Notes: generated by a model from the letters alone, not told the origin. Counted from the stretch's first letter, positions 1-8,642 are shown. The stretch: 32,374 nucleotides of DNA from Deltaproteobacteria bacterium (GCA_020348625.1 CP070752.1:410558-442931), one strand, 5' to 3'. Translations and numbers: made by a program.

Positions 1-356
1 CACAAATCGCATTTCATGGCACATCCCTTAATGTGGTGATACAAAACCCCACCCAGGGGGCAGGCGATTACGCAGGTTTTGCAGCCCACACACAGATCCT
101 TGTTGACCACAAGCGCTCCTGTCTCCTCGTTGCGGGAAATAGCCCCCATAACGCAGACATCCGCGCATATAGGATCATGACACTGCTGACACACAATGGG
201 AATGTTCTCATTCGATCCGCCGCCATTGGTCTTCATGATCCCAATTCGAGAAAGGGTTAGGTTGCATTCACCATCATGGACCAGGGAACAGATCATTTCA
301 CATGCATGGCATCCGGTACATTTTTCCGGATGAAGAACGAGTGCTTTTTCTTCCAT
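1..356 (-). CDS. Polyferredoxin, AOR/CooF/HycB type (partial, C-terminus beyond window)
   Basis: This is an electron-transfer iron-sulfur protein. The visible 118 or so residues begin MEEKALVLHPEKC. They carry CxxCxxCxxxC (C13, C16, C19, C23), a second group CQQCHDPICADVC and a third, CVGCKTCVIACP. A fourth group begins at the window edge (CAMKCDL). This spacing is typical of four-cluster ferredoxin subunits such as HycB, CooF or the small subunit of tungsten aldehyde oxidoreductases (AorA). It follows the FAD/NAD reductase-like gene by 27 bp and is read in the same direction, so it is probably co-transcribed with it. An AOR catalytic subunit would be expected further left, outside the window. 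The family is clear; the AOR link is inferred from context. Confidence 0.85.
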   Translation of the reverse strand, partial: MEEKALVLHPEKCTGCHACEMICSLVHDGECNLTLSRIGIMKTNGGGSNENIPIVCQQCHDPICADVCVMGAISRNEETGALVVNKDLCVGCKTCVIACPLGGVLYHHIKGCAMKCDL

Positions 357-383
357 TGGTTCGCCTCACCGCTTCTTTTTCGT

Positions 384-1670
384 CTACTTCATTCTGAAAA
401 ACGGCCTAATGCGGTGCAACCACGGCCTGCGGTCCATGAGCGCCTCATTCGCAAACATCTCAAGCAATCCGGCAATGCTCCTGCGCTTGACCATGATGCC
501 CCACAACATGCCAATGTCCCTCGTAATGTTAATAAACTGGCCCCCTATACACCGATCTCCCAGGATCACCAACCGATAGTAGCTCCCATCCTGCTCATGC
601 TCGATGATGGATAAATCGGCCAGTGTTCCATGGAGGGCCGGGATATCCTGAAATCGATGTGCGGCCTCCTCGGTAAAGCCAAATCCGGCAACCTGGTTCC
701 CAAAGATATCGAGGTTCACGATATTCTCGGAGCCGGGATAATCGGCGCTCTGCCCTATACAGTTTTGTGCCGCCACTGCTCCTTGGCGATTCGCATTGTG
801 CCAGAACAAATTGAGATACGACTCACCGGTGAGGATATCGGGAGATTCCACGCAATCACCGCACGCGTAGATCTCTGAGAAGCTGGTTTCCATGTGTGCA
901 TCCACCCTGATCCCGCCTCTCTCTCCTATGCCGATGCCTGCCTGTCTGGCCAACTCCACCCGCGGGCGCATCCCCACCGCCCACACAACTGTATCGCATT
1001 CAAGTTCGCGCTTATCAGTCGCCAACCCTTCAACCCGTTCCCCGCCCAACGTCTTGATAGCACGCTCGCCATTCAAGACCGCTATGCCCCTCTCCTCCAG
1101 CATCCCCCTAACCTTATCAGCTCCACGTTGATCGAAACCGAGGGGAAGTATCTGATCCATCATCTCAACCATGGTGACCTTATAGCCCCTGGATCGCAGG
1201 GCTATCGCAATCTCGATGCCGATCGCCCCTGCCCCGATTACCACTGCCTTATTACCATCGTGCTCAATGATCTCATCGGCGTCTTGTAAGGTCTTGAGCT
1301 TGAATATCCCCTTCTTATGTTCACCGAACACAACGGCATCGCTACCAATGGCCAGAACAAGCCTATCATAGGGCAGGCGTCTTCTATCGTCAAGGGTGAC
1401 GGTCCTCCTTTGAGGGTCAATCTCCTTCACCTCCAGGCCAAAATAGGTGTGGATGTGGAGCCTGCTGTAATCCTTGTTTGTTTTTACAAAGGCGTGATCA
1501 CGGGAAATTTTGCCCGAAATGTAGTCCGGCAGCACACAGGCAGAATAGAGAGGGATCGCTTCTCGAGCGATCATGGTGATTTCACATTGCTCATTTAGCC
1601 GTCGAATCGTCGAAGCGGCGCTGAATCCCGCAATGCCGTTACCGATAACCACTACTCGCATTGCGGACAT
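384..1670 (-). CDS. FAD/NAD(P)-dependent disulfide-reductase-family oxidoreductase (AorC/NADH-oxidase-like)
   Basis: This 428-residue flavoprotein should pass electrons between NAD(P)H and a partner, here probably the adjacent polyferredoxin. An N-terminal FAD-binding Rossmann motif GNGIAG follows MRVVVI. A central NAD-binding motif GAGAIGIE lies near residue 150, and the second FAD motif YACGDC lies near residue 285, as in CoA-disulfide reductases, NADH oxidases and AorC subunits. The longer reading frame opens with a TTG at 1697. The ATG at 1670 is preferred because AAAGGGGGTGG lies just upstream; an ATG at 1661 is also possible. About 150 bp separate it from the DRE-TIM gene upstream. AorC pairing with a ferredoxin and a tungsten aldehyde oxidoreductase is known in Aromatoleum; its application here is inference. 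Confidence 0.85.
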   Translation of the reverse strand: MSAMRVVVIGNGIAGFSAASTIRRLNEQCEITMIAREAIPLYSACVLPDYISGKISRDHAFVKTNKDYSRLHIHTYFGLEVKEIDPQRRTVTLDDRRRLPYDRLVLAIGSDAVVFGEHKKGIFKLKTLQDADEIIEHDGNKAVVIGAGAIGIEIAIALRSRGYKVTMVEMMDQILPLGFDQRGADKVRGMLEERGIAVLNGERAIKTLGGERVEGLATDKRELECDTVVWAVGMRPRVELARQAGIGIGERGGIRVDAHMETSFSEIYACGDCVESPDILTGESYLNLFWHNANRQGAVAAQNCIGQSADYPGSENIVNLDIFGNQVAGFGFTEEAAHRFQDIPALHGTLADLSIIEHEQDGSYYRLVILGDRCIGGQFINITRDIGMLWGIMVKRRSIAGLLEMFANEALMDRRPWLHRIRPFFRMK

Positions 1671-1699
1671 GAGCACCACCCCCTTTATTGAGCACAAAG

Positions 1700-1738
1700 A
1701 GACAGAAATACTCCCGAATCAGGAATTCTTCCCTGTCT
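1700..1738 (-). promoter_or_regulatory. Intercistronic inverted repeat before the FAD/NAD reductase gene
   Basis: AGACAG at 1700-1705 pairs with CTGTCT at 1733-1738, with weaker pairing inside. It sits between the DRE-TIM gene and the ribosome-binding site of the reductase gene. It could be an mRNA processing or stability hairpin in the operon transcript. There is no U-tract, so a terminator is unlikely. Confidence 0.3.
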
Positions 1739-1821
1739 GGAGCACGGAGTCAAGCCTTGCATTTGGAAGACAATATCCATCACCCCTTGAATCAATCCAC
1801 GTGTTCCTCAAACCGCTAGCC

Positions 1822-3057
1822 CTATTTCACCCCCTCAACTATCCCCCGAAACTCCTCCTCCGTCAGCACCCTTTTAAGGTCATGGGATTGGAGCTTAACC
1901 TGTTTAAGCACGGCCATGGCCTCATCGTCGGTGAGCTCGATGTTGAGCTTCTCCGCCCAGAGATGTATATTATCCAGCCCGCTCTTTTTTCCCATGACGA
2001 TCTGAGGGGGTGCATGACCCACGAATTCGGGGTGTATTGGAAACACGGTGGTAGGGTTGTTCTCAAAGACATTCTTGAACCAGCCCGTGACGATGCCGGA
2101 CTCTATCGTATAGGCATCCTCTCCGATAAAGGGCCGGTTGCCGGATACCTTCACCCCTGAGAGTTCCTGCACGAGCTTGGCGGTCTCATTGAGCTTGCTA
2201 TAGTCGATACCGGTATCGATCCCGTACATCGTTAAAAGGGCAAGCACGGTCTCCTCCATGGGGGTGTTGCCGGCCCGCTCACCGATACCGGTGATGGTGG
2301 TATGGATGACCTCGCCGCCTGCCAAAACGGCATTGATGGTATTGGCAACGCCCAGGCCGAAGTCGGGGTGGAAGTGGATCTCGATTGGTTTCTGGATCCG
2401 CTCTTTTACCTTTTTGGTAAAAAAGGTGGCTGCCTGGGGTGAGAGCACCCCGAAGGTATCCACCAAGGTAAAGGCATCCATATGGCCCTCGGTGGCAACC
2501 CGATCTACCAGATCCAGAAGCCAGGTCAGATCGGATCGGGTGGCATCGATGGTGAAAAACACCGTATAGAGCCCTGCCTCTTTTGCCGCTGCGGTTGCCT
2601 TGATAGAGAGATCAATGGCCTTCTCCAGGGGCCATTGGTAGCCCTGCTCGATCAGGTGCTTGCTGGAGGGTATTTCGATAACGATACCTTGTACCCCGCA
2701 GTCTGCCGCCAATTTTACGTCCGGGACCATGCACCGGCAGAAACAAAAGATCTCTGAGGGGAGGTTTCGCTTTGCGATCTCCCTGATGGCGGCCTCGTCA
2801 TTGGGGGAGACCGCGGGCATGCCCGTTTCGATACGATGGACCCCGATTTCAGCGAGCTTATCGGCAATCCTGATCTTATCGTCTTTGGTAAAGATGATGC
2901 CGGCCTGTTGCTCGCCGTCTCTCAGGGTGATGTCATGGATCTTGACCTTTTTGGGGGGGGTGAAGTCCTTGGTGACCTCTTCCAGATAGTTCCAGGGGCT
3001 CACGTGCCAGTGGAGGGTTTTGTAGGGATGATCCCCCTTTATTCGAACATCGTTCAT
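1822..3057 (-). CDS. DRE-TIM metallolyase, isopropylmalate/homocitrate/citramalate synthase-like
   Basis: This 411-residue protein belongs to the HMGL-like/LeuA superfamily, whose members make or break C-C bonds between an acyl-CoA and a 2-oxo acid, or cleave the product. The metal and catalytic motif is HDITLRDGEQ (R46, D47). The metal-binding HFHPD (HxH type) lies near residue 230, and GIGERAGNTPMEE follows, as in LeuA-type synthases. At 411 residues it lacks the full allosteric domain of LeuA (about 510 residues), which argues against plain leucine biosynthesis, and no other leu gene is nearby. AAGGAGGAT lies 8 bp before the ATG. It is downstream of a hydroxyacid dehydrogenase pair and upstream of the AOR-type genes, so a catabolic role is likely. 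The substrate is unknown. Confidence 0.8.
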   Translation of the reverse strand: MNDVRIKGDHPYKTLHWHVSPWNYLEEVTKDFTPPKKVKIHDITLRDGEQQAGIIFTKDDKIRIADKLAEIGVHRIETGMPAVSPNDEAAIREIAKRNLPSEIFCFCRCMVPDVKLAADCGVQGIVIEIPSSKHLIEQGYQWPLEKAIDLSIKATAAAKEAGLYTVFFTIDATRSDLTWLLDLVDRVATEGHMDAFTLVDTFGVLSPQAATFFTKKVKERIQKPIEIHFHPDFGLGVANTINAVLAGGEVIHTTITGIGERAGNTPMEETVLALLTMYGIDTGIDYSKLNETAKLVQELSGVKVSGNRPFIGEDAYTIESGIVTGWFKNVFENNPTTVFPIHPEFVGHAPPQIVMGKKSGLDNIHLWAEKLNIELTDDEAMAVLKQVKLQSHDLKRVLTEEEFRGIVEGVK

Positions 3058-3095
3058 TGTGCGTTATCCTCCTTCGTGTTTAATATCAATGAGAT

Positions 3096-4277
3096 TTACA
3101 GTGACATGGAAATGAGTTCCGTGATATCCATTACTTTAATGGCTTCCTCTTTTTCTAGCGATTTCACCGCGTCATTGAGGGTGATGTTGCAGAAGGGGCA
3201 CGCGGTAAGCAGTATCTCGGCGCCGGTTGCAAGTGCCTGGTGAACCCGTCTCTCTGCGATCGCCTGTGAGGAGAGCAGGCCTTGGGGGGGCTCCATCCAC
3301 ATTCGTCCCCCGCCCATGCCGCAACAGTCGGTGTCTGCCCTCGCGTTTTCCATCTCCACCAGGGTAACCCCGGGAATCCTTTGTATAAGTTTCCGGGGTT
3401 CCTCGAAAATCTCGCTATGCCTGCCCAGATAGCATGGATCATGGTAGGTCACGGTTTTGTTTACGTTTTTCGATAACTTCAGTCTTCCTTTGTCTATCAA
3501 TTCATTGAGAAACTGGCTGTAGTGTTGCACCGTAAGCCCGTTTTCCTGCTCAGGATATTCTTGGGTGAAGCTGTAGAAGCTGTGGGGATCGCCAGTAACA
3601 ATATGGTTGATTCCGGCTCCCTTAAACATCTCCATGTTTGCTTCGGAGAGGTAGGCGAAGAGTCCGGTTTCACCCATCCTCCGGGCTTCATGTCCGCTAC
3701 AGGTCTCGTTTTCAAGTATTCCAAAGCTAACGCCCGCTTCTTTGAGGATCTTGCTGAGATTCTTCGCGATCTTCTGCCCCTGTGCATCGTAGGAGGAGGC
3801 ACAGCCCACAAAGTAGAGCACATCCACGTGATTGTCTTTTGAGGCAAAGGGAATATTGAGACCCTCGGACCACTTTGTCCTCTCATGGGAAGGATTACCC
3901 CAGGGATTACCACGGACGTGCATATTCTTCAACACTCCTACTTGCTCAGGCATCGGGCCTAACATCTTCTCTACCAAAAGGAATTCCCTGGCCTTTTCAA
4001 AGATCTCAACAAGTGGCAGGGCCCGTGATACCTTCTTGCACATGTCTACACATTTATTACATGTTGTGCATGAGTAAACCAAATCCCGAAGCTCCTCATT
4101 GAGCTCATTCCACTTCAAACCATAATATATGGCTCGATTTATGCCAAACGGCCCCTGGGTGATTCGCGTATCCACGATGGGGCACACATTGTGGCAGAAA
4201 TGACACTTCTCACATGAAATAAGGGCTTCATTCAGGTATTTCTCGAAGTCTTCCTCGAATTGCGCTTCTTCCATCAT
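3096..4277 (-). CDS. CCG-domain iron-sulfur protein (GlcF/HdrD-like electron-transfer subunit)
   Basis: This 393-residue protein probably takes electrons from the flavoprotein encoded just upstream. Two [4Fe-4S] motifs come first (C22, C25, C28, C32 and C69, C72, C75, C79). Two cysteine-rich CCG-like domains follow: the first around C158 and C192, where CSG replaces CCG, and the second with HDPCYLGR (C281) and CCGMGGG (C317, C318), ending with CPFC near residue 356. This is the layout of GlcF, LutA and HdrD-type proteins. Its ATG overlaps the stop of the upstream gene (ATGA), a sign of translational coupling. The altered first CCG motif may mean that it binds only one non-cubane cluster. Confidence 0.88.
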   Translation of the reverse strand: MMEEAQFEEDFEKYLNEALISCEKCHFCHNVCPIVDTRITQGPFGINRAIYYGLKWNELNEELRDLVYSCTTCNKCVDMCKKVSRALPLVEIFEKAREFLLVEKMLGPMPEQVGVLKNMHVRGNPWGNPSHERTKWSEGLNIPFASKDNHVDVLYFVGCASSYDAQGQKIAKNLSKILKEAGVSFGILENETCSGHEARRMGETGLFAYLSEANMEMFKGAGINHIVTGDPHSFYSFTQEYPEQENGLTVQHYSQFLNELIDKGRLKLSKNVNKTVTYHDPCYLGRHSEIFEEPRKLIQRIPGVTLVEMENARADTDCCGMGGGRMWMEPPQGLLSSQAIAERRVHQALATGAEILLTACPFCNITLNDAVKSLEKEEAIKVMDITELISMSL

Positions 4278-5686
4278 ACCTCTCCTTCAACATTGCCACG
4301 GTTCAGGATGTTGTTGGGATCAAAGAGCTTTTTCATCTTCACAATGAGTTCGTAGCTGGTTTCTCCATATTTTTCCCGAAATAAGGGTACACGATGGGGG
4401 AGCCACCCCCAATCCCCGCCCACACCACCATATTTCAATTGCAGTTCTTTTTCCAGATTCCATATTTGATCGACGACCTGTTTCATCTTCTCGGTTGACC
4501 AGTCATAAGGGAATGCGAAGAGACAGTGGAGTGAATCCGAGCCAACATGGCCATAGAGGTAGGCCTCTGTCTGAGCGATTAAATCGTTCCTGCCCTCGGT
4601 AATATGGGTTAACTCCGTCATTGCCTCCGCAAGTCGAGGCAGGGTTGGGTTGACCTCTATAGCGAGATACCCCTTCAAACCCTTCTCTTGCCCCCAGCGC
4701 ATGGCATTCTCGCGAACTCCCCAGACCTTCTCCGCTATTTCGGGATCTTCCAGAATAAATGCCTCTTTCGCTCCTGCTTGTTTGAATAGCCTAGCCATCT
4801 CCTGTGCATTCCTTAAGGCATCTTCTTTGTCTCTACCCATCGAACGCGTAATAGCCATGGCACCTTCCGGAAAATCTAATCCTTTGGCCTCATAACCTAC
4901 CTTGCAGGCCTTCTCCCCTACGAATTCCCCATCCATGGGTAGCGGAAATTTTTCTCGGTACATCATGCCTACAGCGTGGCCTATCTCTTCAACCGTGTTG
5001 AAAAAAGCAACCGCATCAACGGTTTCTGGCATAGGAATCAAAACCATCCTGACCTTGGTTATAATCCCCAGTATCCCTTCGGAGCCTATGAAGATCCGTG
5101 CGAGATCCCATCCGGCTGCACGCCTGAGGCACTTGGAGCCTGTTTCTATTATTTCCCCTGTTGGCAGCACAACCTCCAAGCCCAGCACATTGTTCACAGG
5201 TCTGCCGAAGATGTTATCGGTGAGATGTCCCAAGGTGTTAATGCTCACTGCTCCACCCACACTGGAGCCAATCTGAGTTTGGATCGGGAGAAAATAGCCC
5301 AGTTTCCCCAACTCCTTAACTACCTGACCCGTTTTCATACCCGCACCGCATTCAAGCCACTGATGCTCTTGGTTGATCTCCAAAGAGGTTAGTCGCTCCG
5401 TGCTCATGGTTATGCCATGGTGCTTGGGCTTGGTGCCGAACATGAGTGAGGTGCCAGAGCCATAGGTCGTTACTGGGATCTTGTGCTGATTCGCATACTT
5501 CAGAACCTCGGAAATCTCCCGTGCATCAGCAGGATGCACCACTGCATCAGGTAGATCGCCCTCATCAACATCATAAGGCAATGAAGTATCAGCATAGTTC
5601 ACTCGTTCAAACAGCTGCGTATGTACATGATCCTCGCCCACTATACCCTTTAAGCCTTGCGCTAACTGCTCTTTATCCAAAACCAT
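4274..5686 (-). CDS. FAD-linked 2-hydroxyacid dehydrogenase (GlcD/D-lactate dehydrogenase family)
   Basis: This 470-residue protein has FAD_binding_4 and FAD-oxidase_C domains. FAD-contacting motifs include PVTTYGSGTS (71-80), SSVGGAVSIN (141-150) and GSEGILGIIT (201-210). The C-terminal half has GHVGSDSLH where GlcD-type enzymes usually have GHxGDGNLH, and GGVGGDWGW where the usual motif is GEHGIG, so the active site is divergent and the substrate may be unusual. Such enzymes oxidise D-lactate, glycolate or longer 2-hydroxyacids. The overlap with the CCG protein gene supports a two-subunit dehydrogenase. The start is supported by GGAGGTAACC 8 bp before ATG. It is the first gene of the operon. 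Confidence 0.88.
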   Translation of the reverse strand: MVLDKEQLAQGLKGIVGEDHVHTQLFERVNYADTSLPYDVDEGDLPDAVVHPADAREISEVLKYANQHKIPVTTYGSGTSLMFGTKPKHHGITMSTERLTSLEINQEHQWLECGAGMKTGQVVKELGKLGYFLPIQTQIGSSVGGAVSINTLGHLTDNIFGRPVNNVLGLEVVLPTGEIIETGSKCLRRAAGWDLARIFIGSEGILGIITKVRMVLIPMPETVDAVAFFNTVEEIGHAVGMMYREKFPLPMDGEFVGEKACKVGYEAKGLDFPEGAMAITRSMGRDKEDALRNAQEMARLFKQAGAKEAFILEDPEIAEKVWGVRENAMRWGQEKGLKGYLAIEVNPTLPRLAEAMTELTHITEGRNDLIAQTEAYLYGHVGSDSLHCLFAFPYDWSTEKMKQVVDQIWNLEKELQLKYGGVGGDWGWLPHRVPLFREKYGETSYELIVKMKKLFDPNNILNRGNVEGEV

Positions 5687-6457
5687 TTGAAGGTTACCTC
5701 CAATTTCAAGAATGATTCTATTGAACTTTGTTATATTCCCTTACGGCTTTGCTTTGTAAGCCCGTGAGCCCCTTCTTGTTCGGTATTAAAGGGTATCTTC
5801 AAACACATCATTCCGCAGGCATCTGAAACATTTGATCTCTCTATGCGAGGTTTCTTTGAACAGAAGGGCATCGTGAAATAACACATTGCTGATTTTAAGT
5901 CAGGAACTATACTTTGACCAATTTACCAAGTCAAGCAGGTCTAACCATTGTGATCCTAGCTCAATCCCTGTTCCGATGAAACTCCCCGCCTAAATGCATG
6001 GCAATAAGGTTATCCTGACCTGAGAACATATTCCTATCATCATTTAACAATGAACAAAGCATTGAAACCGAGACAGTCTTGGGGTCAGAGACCTTGCTAA
6101 TTCTGTCAAAGGTATGGTTTTGATTATGTGGATGTGCTAAATGAAACCTAAGGATATTGCAACATATATTTAGCGGGCGAAGGCAAATATGGGGGGAATT
6201 ATCCCGGCCTTGTTATTGATCATGATTGAGGAAACGACGGAATGCTTCGGATTTGAGGCTTGGCAGGGCAGTCAGGCCTGGATTCGGTTTGAACCGGATT
6301 CTCTCCCAAGGATGCTTAGGTAATCGATTCCAAATGAGAGAATGAAGATTCAGCAGAGAGAAAAACGTGAAAAAGGAATCGCCAGTTCGCCGGAAACGGA
6401 AAGGACTTCTGCTTCAACAAGAGCTACGCTCCCATTGCAACCTAATGGAGATATGAC
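5687..6457. other. Non-coding stretch between the left operon and the small membrane protein gene
   Basis: About 770 bp hold the operon promoter and its 210-nt leader. The leader contains a small hairpin (GGCTT/AAGCC near 5745-5765) and no riboswitch that I recognise. The rest shows no convincing gene. A 69-codon frame at 6342-6551 overlaps the next gene in another frame and has no family-like features. Confidence 0.5.
5906..5934 (-). promoter_or_regulatory. Sigma70-type promoter of the hydroxyacid/AOR-type operon
   Basis: On the minus strand TTGACT (5934-5929) is followed after exactly 17 bp by TATAGT (5911-5906). These match the -35 and -10 consensus at 5 of 6 positions each. Transcription would start near 5899, leaving a leader of about 210 nt before the first ATG. 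Part of the spacer reads TTGGTAAATTGG, a short direct repeat that could be an operator half-site pair. Confidence 0.6.
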
Positions 6458-6655
6458 ATGGATCAAACAGGTACCGGAGACAGTCTCAAGCAGAAAGTGC
6501 TCATCCTTATCATATGTGCTATTGGCATCGTTGCGGTTTCATATGGTGTAGCAAAGGATCATGACGTAATCTTTGTTATTGGAATTGTCTTTGTCATCGG
6601 GGGGTATCTGCTCATCAGAAGAAGGATTAAGGAGCATATCAGGAAAAGGTCATAG
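6458..6655 (+). CDS. Small two-helix membrane protein, unknown function
   Basis: This 65-residue protein begins MDQTGTGDSLKQK. It has two hydrophobic segments (about residues 13-31 and 36-53, rich in I, V and G) joined by the short loop AKDHD, and ends in the basic tail RRRIKEHIRKRS. The tail should stay in the cytoplasm, which places both termini inside. A GGAG lies 7 bp before the ATG. It stands alone and runs toward the HtrA gene, with a strong hairpin between them. I do not recognise a named family. The strong two-segment pattern and ribosome-binding site make it a likely real gene. Confidence 0.6.
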   Translation: MDQTGTGDSLKQKVLILIICAIGIVAVSYGVAKDHDVIFVIGIVFVIGGYLLIRRRIKEHIRKRS

Positions 6656-6702
6656 CATCCTTCGAATTCTTGCTGAAGATGACAACGTCCTCAGAAACTA
6701 AT

Positions 6703-6738
6703 AGTTACTATCCGGCCGTTGTCGGCCGGATAGTAACT
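6703..6738. terminator. Perfect 16-bp hairpin between convergent genes
   Basis: AGTTACTATCCGGCCG (6703-6718) and CGGCCGGATAGTAACT (6723-6738) form a perfect 16-bp stem with a TTGT loop. It lies 47 bp after the small membrane protein stop and 34 bp after the HtrA stop on the other strand. There is no run of T on either side, so it may be a bidirectional mRNA end or stability structure, or a mobile palindrome, rather than a classic intrinsic terminator. Confidence 0.55.
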
Positions 6739-6772
6739 GAACTAGTCTGCTTCGCTCTGCCTCTTCCGCCGG

Positions 6773-8224
6773 CTATTCTTCCACCGTCAGGGTGAGAAAG
6801 AGGGTTGAACCACGACGTTTGATCAAGAACAGAATAGTGTCCCCAGCCTTGTAACCTTCGGTCATCTTATTGAACTGCTCGAGATCCTTCACCTCAACCT
6901 GATCTAGCTCCAAAATTAGATCGCCCGGCGCCAAGCCGGCCTCCTGTGCAGGGCTATTAGCCTGAACCTGAACAATTACAACCCCGCTCGTCTCTGATAA
7001 TCCGAAATTCCTTGCGAGCTCCGGAGTGATCTCCCTCACGGTAAGGCCGAGATTAGGTCTGGCTTCGCTCGCCACCTGGGGTTTCTCTTCTTCCTCGAGC
7101 TCCCCGATCTCCACCTGGATGCTTTTCCTCTCACCCTTGCGGATCACCTCTACCGTAATGGTTTTGCCAACAGGTGTAGAGGCCACGATATAGGGGAGGT
7201 CATCGGACTCACTAATCTCCTTTCCATCAAAGGTAAGAATCACGTCTCCCCGTTCAATTCCGGCTTTTTCAGCTGGTCCGCCCTCCACCACATCAGCAAC
7301 TAAGGCTCCTTTTTCAGTCGAGAGTTTGAGCTTATCCTTAAGCTCAGGTGTGACTGGTTGTATCACGACCCCGAGCCATCCTCTCACCACTTTCCCTTCT
7401 TTCAGCTGAGGAAGCAAGTCTTTGGCCATATTGATAGGTATTGCGAAGCCTATCCCGACACTTCCGCCGCTCTGAGAAAAGATTAACGTGTTCACCCCGA
7501 TTACTTTTCCCGTAGTATCCAGAAGGGGGCCACCACTATTTCCTGGATTAATAGATGCATCCGTCTGAATGAAATTTTCGTAGGTGCCTGCACCTATTTG
7601 TCGATATTTTGCGCTTACAATACCGGCAGTGACGGTATGACCCAGACCATAGGGATTCCCGATGGCCATAACCCAGTCGCCTACCTCCAATTTGTCCGAA
7701 TCCCCAAGAGGAAGTGCTGGCAAAACCTGGTCTGACTCGATACGGATGAGGGCCAAGTCCGTCTTGGGATCGCGGCCGATGATCTTCGCAACAAATTCCG
7801 TCTTGTCAGCAAGGGTCACCGTGATCTCGTCGGTGCCTTCAACCACGTGGTTGTTGGTGAGTATGAATCCTTCTTTGTCGATAATGAAACCGGTACCCAG
7901 ACTTCGCTGCTTGAAATCCTTTGGTGCCCGTTCCCCGAAGAAGCGTTCAAAAAATTCTCTAAATGGATCGTCAGGACCAAAGGGTGATGGGATCTGCCCT
8001 CCCCCCTTGACGACCTTTACGGTACTGATATTCACCACTGAAGGGCTGGCATTCTTGGCCAACTGGGAAAAAGACCCGGGAGCGACGGGCGCAACCGGGC
8101 TCGTCTGTGCCTCCGGACCTGATATAGGATCGAACAGGGTTGCAATAGAAAAACCGGCAATCAGAAAGAACAGTGACCAAGCGACAATAATCGTCTTCCT
8201 CATAGCAGTCCTTTTTTCATGCAT
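6773..8224 (-). CDS. HtrA/DegP-family periplasmic serine protease (Do-like)
   Basis: This 483-residue protein degrades or refolds damaged envelope proteins. A membrane anchor or signal segment (about residues 10-30) is followed by a trypsin-like domain with the triad H126 (TNNHVVEG), D156 (DPKTDLALI) and S230 (INPGNSGGPL). Two PDZ domains follow, at about 275-375 (with GALVADVVEGGPAEKAGIE) and about 390-480 (with VQANSPAQEAGLAPGD). Length and order match DegP/DegQ. The ATG at 8224 has AAAGGAGG 6 bp upstream; an internal ATG seven codons later is possible. It is divergent from a small MerR-like regulator gene across 418 bp, but regulation by that protein is only a guess. Confidence 0.95.
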   Translation of the reverse strand: MHEKRTAMRKTIIVAWSLFFLIAGFSIATLFDPISGPEAQTSPVAPVAPGSFSQLAKNASPSVVNISTVKVVKGGGQIPSPFGPDDPFREFFERFFGERAPKDFKQRSLGTGFIIDKEGFILTNNHVVEGTDEITVTLADKTEFVAKIIGRDPKTDLALIRIESDQVLPALPLGDSDKLEVGDWVMAIGNPYGLGHTVTAGIVSAKYRQIGAGTYENFIQTDASINPGNSGGPLLDTTGKVIGVNTLIFSQSGGSVGIGFAIPINMAKDLLPQLKEGKVVRGWLGVVIQPVTPELKDKLKLSTEKGALVADVVEGGPAEKAGIERGDVILTFDGKEISESDDLPYIVASTPVGKTITVEVIRKGERKSIQVEIGELEEEEKPQVASEARPNLGLTVREITPELARNFGLSETSGVVIVQVQANSPAQEAGLAPGDLILELDQVEVKDLEQFNKMTEGYKAGDTILFLIKRRGSTLFLTLTVEE

Positions 8225-8642
8225 GGTAGCCTCCTTTATTCTATGACTATGTTACCACAGCAAGGCTCTCGATTACACTCAACCTATGAACTGAGCTCCC
8301 ATAGGCAAAACAGGCGAATGAAATGTCCTCAGTCACTTTGATTTCAATGAAATCCGAATCTCTATAGATTGAGTATACAAGCCAATGCCATTTCTTTCAG
8401 AACTAAACGTATATATGATAACCAATTCACAACAAACTTCAAGCTTCACAAACGTTTTTTTCCTTACCTCAGACAGTGACACGAAATTCCATTGAGCAGG
8501 TCTGTGTAATATTGATGATCGAAAATCTGCTCGGCATTTCGTGTGACGAGCCAGAAGGCATTTTTCGCTTTGCCCGTCCCTGAGATACTGATAAAATACA
8601 GCAAGCCCGAATTATGCCAATCTTAGCAGACAAAGGTTTCGT
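8225..8642. other. Divergent intergenic region between htrA-like and merR-like genes
   Basis: These 418 bp must hold the promoters of both divergent genes. AT-rich stretches lie around 8350-8460. I found no promoter pair with acceptable spacing and no clear MerR-type operator palindrome. A frame read on the minus strand at 8469-8825 overlaps the MerR-like gene and looks spurious. Confidence 0.4.

Noticed and set aside
1671..1697. Longer N-terminus of the FAD/NAD reductase starting at TTG 1697
   Set aside because: The ATG at 1670 has the strong ribosome-binding site and the Rossmann motif follows it directly.
6342..6551. 69-codon frame overlapping the small membrane protein gene
   Set aside because: Overlaps in another frame a gene with two clear membrane segments and a good ribosome-binding site.
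8350..8420. TGGCATTGGCTTG on the minus strand upstream of htrA as a sigma54 site
   Set aside because: The GG and GC elements do not have the required 10-bp spacing.
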